Part shown: piece by piece, positions 12,915-14,309 of the stretch
How the letters are laid out: each line of letters opens with the position of its first letter
Position numbering within the stretch: position 1 is the first letter of the stretch
From: an uncultured Clostridia bacterium
Lineage (GTDB): Bacteria; Bacillota; Clostridia; Saccharofermentanales; DTU023
DNA: 14,309 nt
Direction: 5' to 3'
NCBI GenBank assembly: GCA_937922005.1
Contig: CAKZWV010000043.1
Coordinates: forward strand, 1-14,309
Translations under genes and position numbers: made by a program
Notes under the pieces: model-generated
Database searches by the model: none
What the model was told of the DNA's origin: nothing
Seen by the model: the letters and a program-made list of their open reading frames with translations, nothing else

Positions 12915-14309
12915 CTACCTAGCCTTCCCGCCTTTTCCACCGTTTCCGGACTTTTTCTTCGCTGCATAGGTGTCCTTGAGGCCGATGGTCCGGTTCAAGA
13001 CGGGAATGGCACCTTCCTTCCCTGCCAAGAAATTCTTGGAGAGGGGTTGGTCAAGAATGTAATAGGCCTCCCGCATAAACTGGAAATGGGTTTCGGGCTG
13101 GGTCTGGGCCTGCTCCAGAATGAAGGGCTCGAGGACCGCTTTGCGGTTCATGGAAAGAGATGAGGGATTATACTGAAGATTTCCAAACTGGGCAAAGCTG
13201 TTATCAACCTTGGCAGCAGAAGGGTCAGCAGCAGAAACGTCAGTGCCACCAGAAACGCCAGCATCACCAGCTCCTTCCGTCCTCTGTGTGAAAGAAGCTA
13301 CGAGAGCCTCTTCCTCCTCTTTAAAAGATTGACCAGTTTTCTCCTGGCTTTGGGCTAGTTTGTTCCGTAGGATATCGATCCGAGCCAGCACATCCATGCC
13401 GTCTTCTTCTGCCCCCACGAGGACCTCCGGAAAATCGGGAATCCCATCCCCAGAGATGGCTTCCGTGAACAGATTGGAGAAATGACGGAGGAAACAGGCC
13501 TTTCCGTATTTTGCACTGACCCACTGGATGGTACCGCGGACCTTTTCGCCTTTCCGGGCCACTCCGCCCCGGGTCTCTGGGTCATAATCACAATAGACAC
13601 AGGTCACCTTGCCATTCTCATCCGTGTCATAGCCGGTACACTCGATGATATAGGCTTCTCTGAGTCGGACCTTAGCACCGACATAGAGGCGGTGGTATTT
13701 TGGCGGAGGATCAATGGCAAAGTCACCCTCATCAATCCACAGGGTCTTAGTGAACTTGGTCTGGTGAGAGCCCAGTTCAGGACGCTGAGGATGGTTGGCC
13801 ACCGTCAAATCTTCCTCCTTGTCCTCCGGATAGTTATTTAAAACCAGCTTTAAAGGCCGTAAGACGGCCATCCCCCGAAGAGCCTCCGTATTGAGATCCT
13901 CACTAATAAAATGATCCAGCAAGACAGAATCAACCGTACTGTTGACCTTGGCAACCCCAATGGCTCCGCAGAAATTCCGGATCGCCTGGGCGGTTACCCC
14001 TCGGCGGCGCAGGCCACACAGGGTTGGCATCCGAGGATCATCCCAGCCATCGACAGCCCCAGCCTCCACCAAGGCCCGCAGGAGACGCTTACTCATCACG
14101 GCACCCTTGAGGTTTAACCTAGCAAATTCGATCTGTCGAGGAGAGGAGGGAAGGGTGCAGTTGTCCCGGACCCAGTTGTACAGGGGCCTATGGTCCTCAA
14201 ATTCTAGAGAACACAAAGAGTGGGTAATCCCTTCCAGGGCGTCCTCGATGGGGTGGGCAAAATCATACATCGGATAGATGGGCCAGGCATCCCCTTGGCG
14301 GTGGTGGTG
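12915..14309 (-). CDS. glnS: Glutaminyl-tRNA synthetase, 5'-truncated at the window edge
   Basis: Attaches glutamine to tRNA-Gln in the cytosol. The frame is open to the window edge; the catalytic-domain sequence HHHRQGDAWPIYP precedes MYDFAHPIEDALEGITHSLC, so the true start lies outside. The class I KMSKS motif appears as VMSKRLL (MSKR codons at about 14085-14096), followed by DDPRMPTLCGLRRRGV. The beta-barrel anticodon-binding part follows, with GTIQWVSA and the terminal PVLNRTIGLKDTY. An extra acidic/Ala-Ser-rich block sits at 13185-13430, where most GlnRS have a short link, and the protein ends in a Gly/Lys tail. Many Bacillota make Gln-tRNA by amidation instead, so a GlnRS suggests a lineage that kept or acquired glnS. 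The stop is TAG at 12917-12915. Confidence 0.95.
   Translation of the reverse strand, partial: HHHRQGDAWPIYPMYDFAHPIEDALEGITHSLCSLEFEDHRPLYNWVRDNCTLPSSPRQIEFARLNLKGAVMSKRLLRALVEAGAVDGWDDPRMPTLCGLRRRGVTAQAIRNFCGAIGVAKVNSTVDSVLLDHFISEDLNTEALRGMAVLRPLKLVLNNYPEDKEEDLTVANHPQRPELGSHQTKFTKTLWIDEGDFAIDPPPKYHRLYVGAKVRLREAYIIECTGYDTDENGKVTCVYCDYDPETRGGVARKGEKVRGTIQWVSAKYGKACFLRHFSNLFTEAISGDGIPDFPEVLVGAEEDGMDVLARIDILRNKLAQSQEKTGQSFKEEEEALVASFTQRTEGAGDAGVSGGTDVSAADPSAAKVDNSFAQFGNLQYNPSSLSMNRKAVLEPFILEQAQTQPETHFQFMREAYYILDQPLSKNFLAGKEGAIPVLNRTIGLKDTYAAKKKSGNGGKGGKAR

Overview
The window looks like a chromosomal segment of a Bacillota (Firmicutes) bacterium, most likely from the Clostridia/Tissierellia side. 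The basis is the gene order rpmG-secE-nusG-rplK-rplA-rplJ-rplL, strong AGGAGG-type ribosome binding sites, consensus SigA promoters, zinc-ribbon forms of L28 and L33, and a PreP-type M16C protease. GC content is moderate, with many G/C-ending codons in the protease and glnS. I cannot name the genus from sequence alone.

Layout. (1) 2-826: 3' part of a secreted-type SH3b + NlpC/P60-like protein whose catalytic Cys and His positions are substituted. (2) 938-4213: an M16C metalloprotease in a single reading frame, cut by one in-frame TAG at 2777-2779 in the linker between its two halves. (3) 4241-4549, minus strand: rpmB (L28) with its own terminator, divergent from (4) a consensus promoter driving rpmG-secE-nusG, then a structured leader and rplK-rplA. 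(5) A 562-bp non-coding stretch holding an AT-rich hairpin/terminator, a candidate promoter, a perfect attenuator hairpin and a GGTACC-rich segment, followed by rplJ-rplL and a strong terminator. rpoB does not follow rplL, which is unusual. (6) Three 28-nt hairpin repeats leading into cdd and brnQ. (7) A promoter, an attenuator-like hairpin and a broken AAA/DUF4143 ATPase gene. (8) A bidirectional terminator, short tandem repeats, and the 3' two-thirds or so of glnS on the minus strand.

How it fits together. The centre is a core translation/transcription block: ribosomal proteins L33, L11, L1, L10, L7/L12 and L28, the translocon subunit SecE and the elongation factor NusG. It is divided by leaders that look able to adjust expression. 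Accessory housekeeping genes flank it: peptide degradation, pyrimidine salvage, branched-chain amino-acid transport and Gln-tRNA charging. Several proteins (protease linker, SecE tail, NusG head, L10 tail, GlnRS insertion) carry Ala/Glu/Ser/Pro-rich low-complexity segments, which looks like a lineage habit.

The points most worth a second look are the amber-split protease, the NlpC/P60 pseudoenzyme, the 28-nt hairpin array before cdd, the paired acidic extensions at the secE/nusG junction, and the competing RNA structures before rplK and rplJ. I did not see a clear new defence or mobile system.
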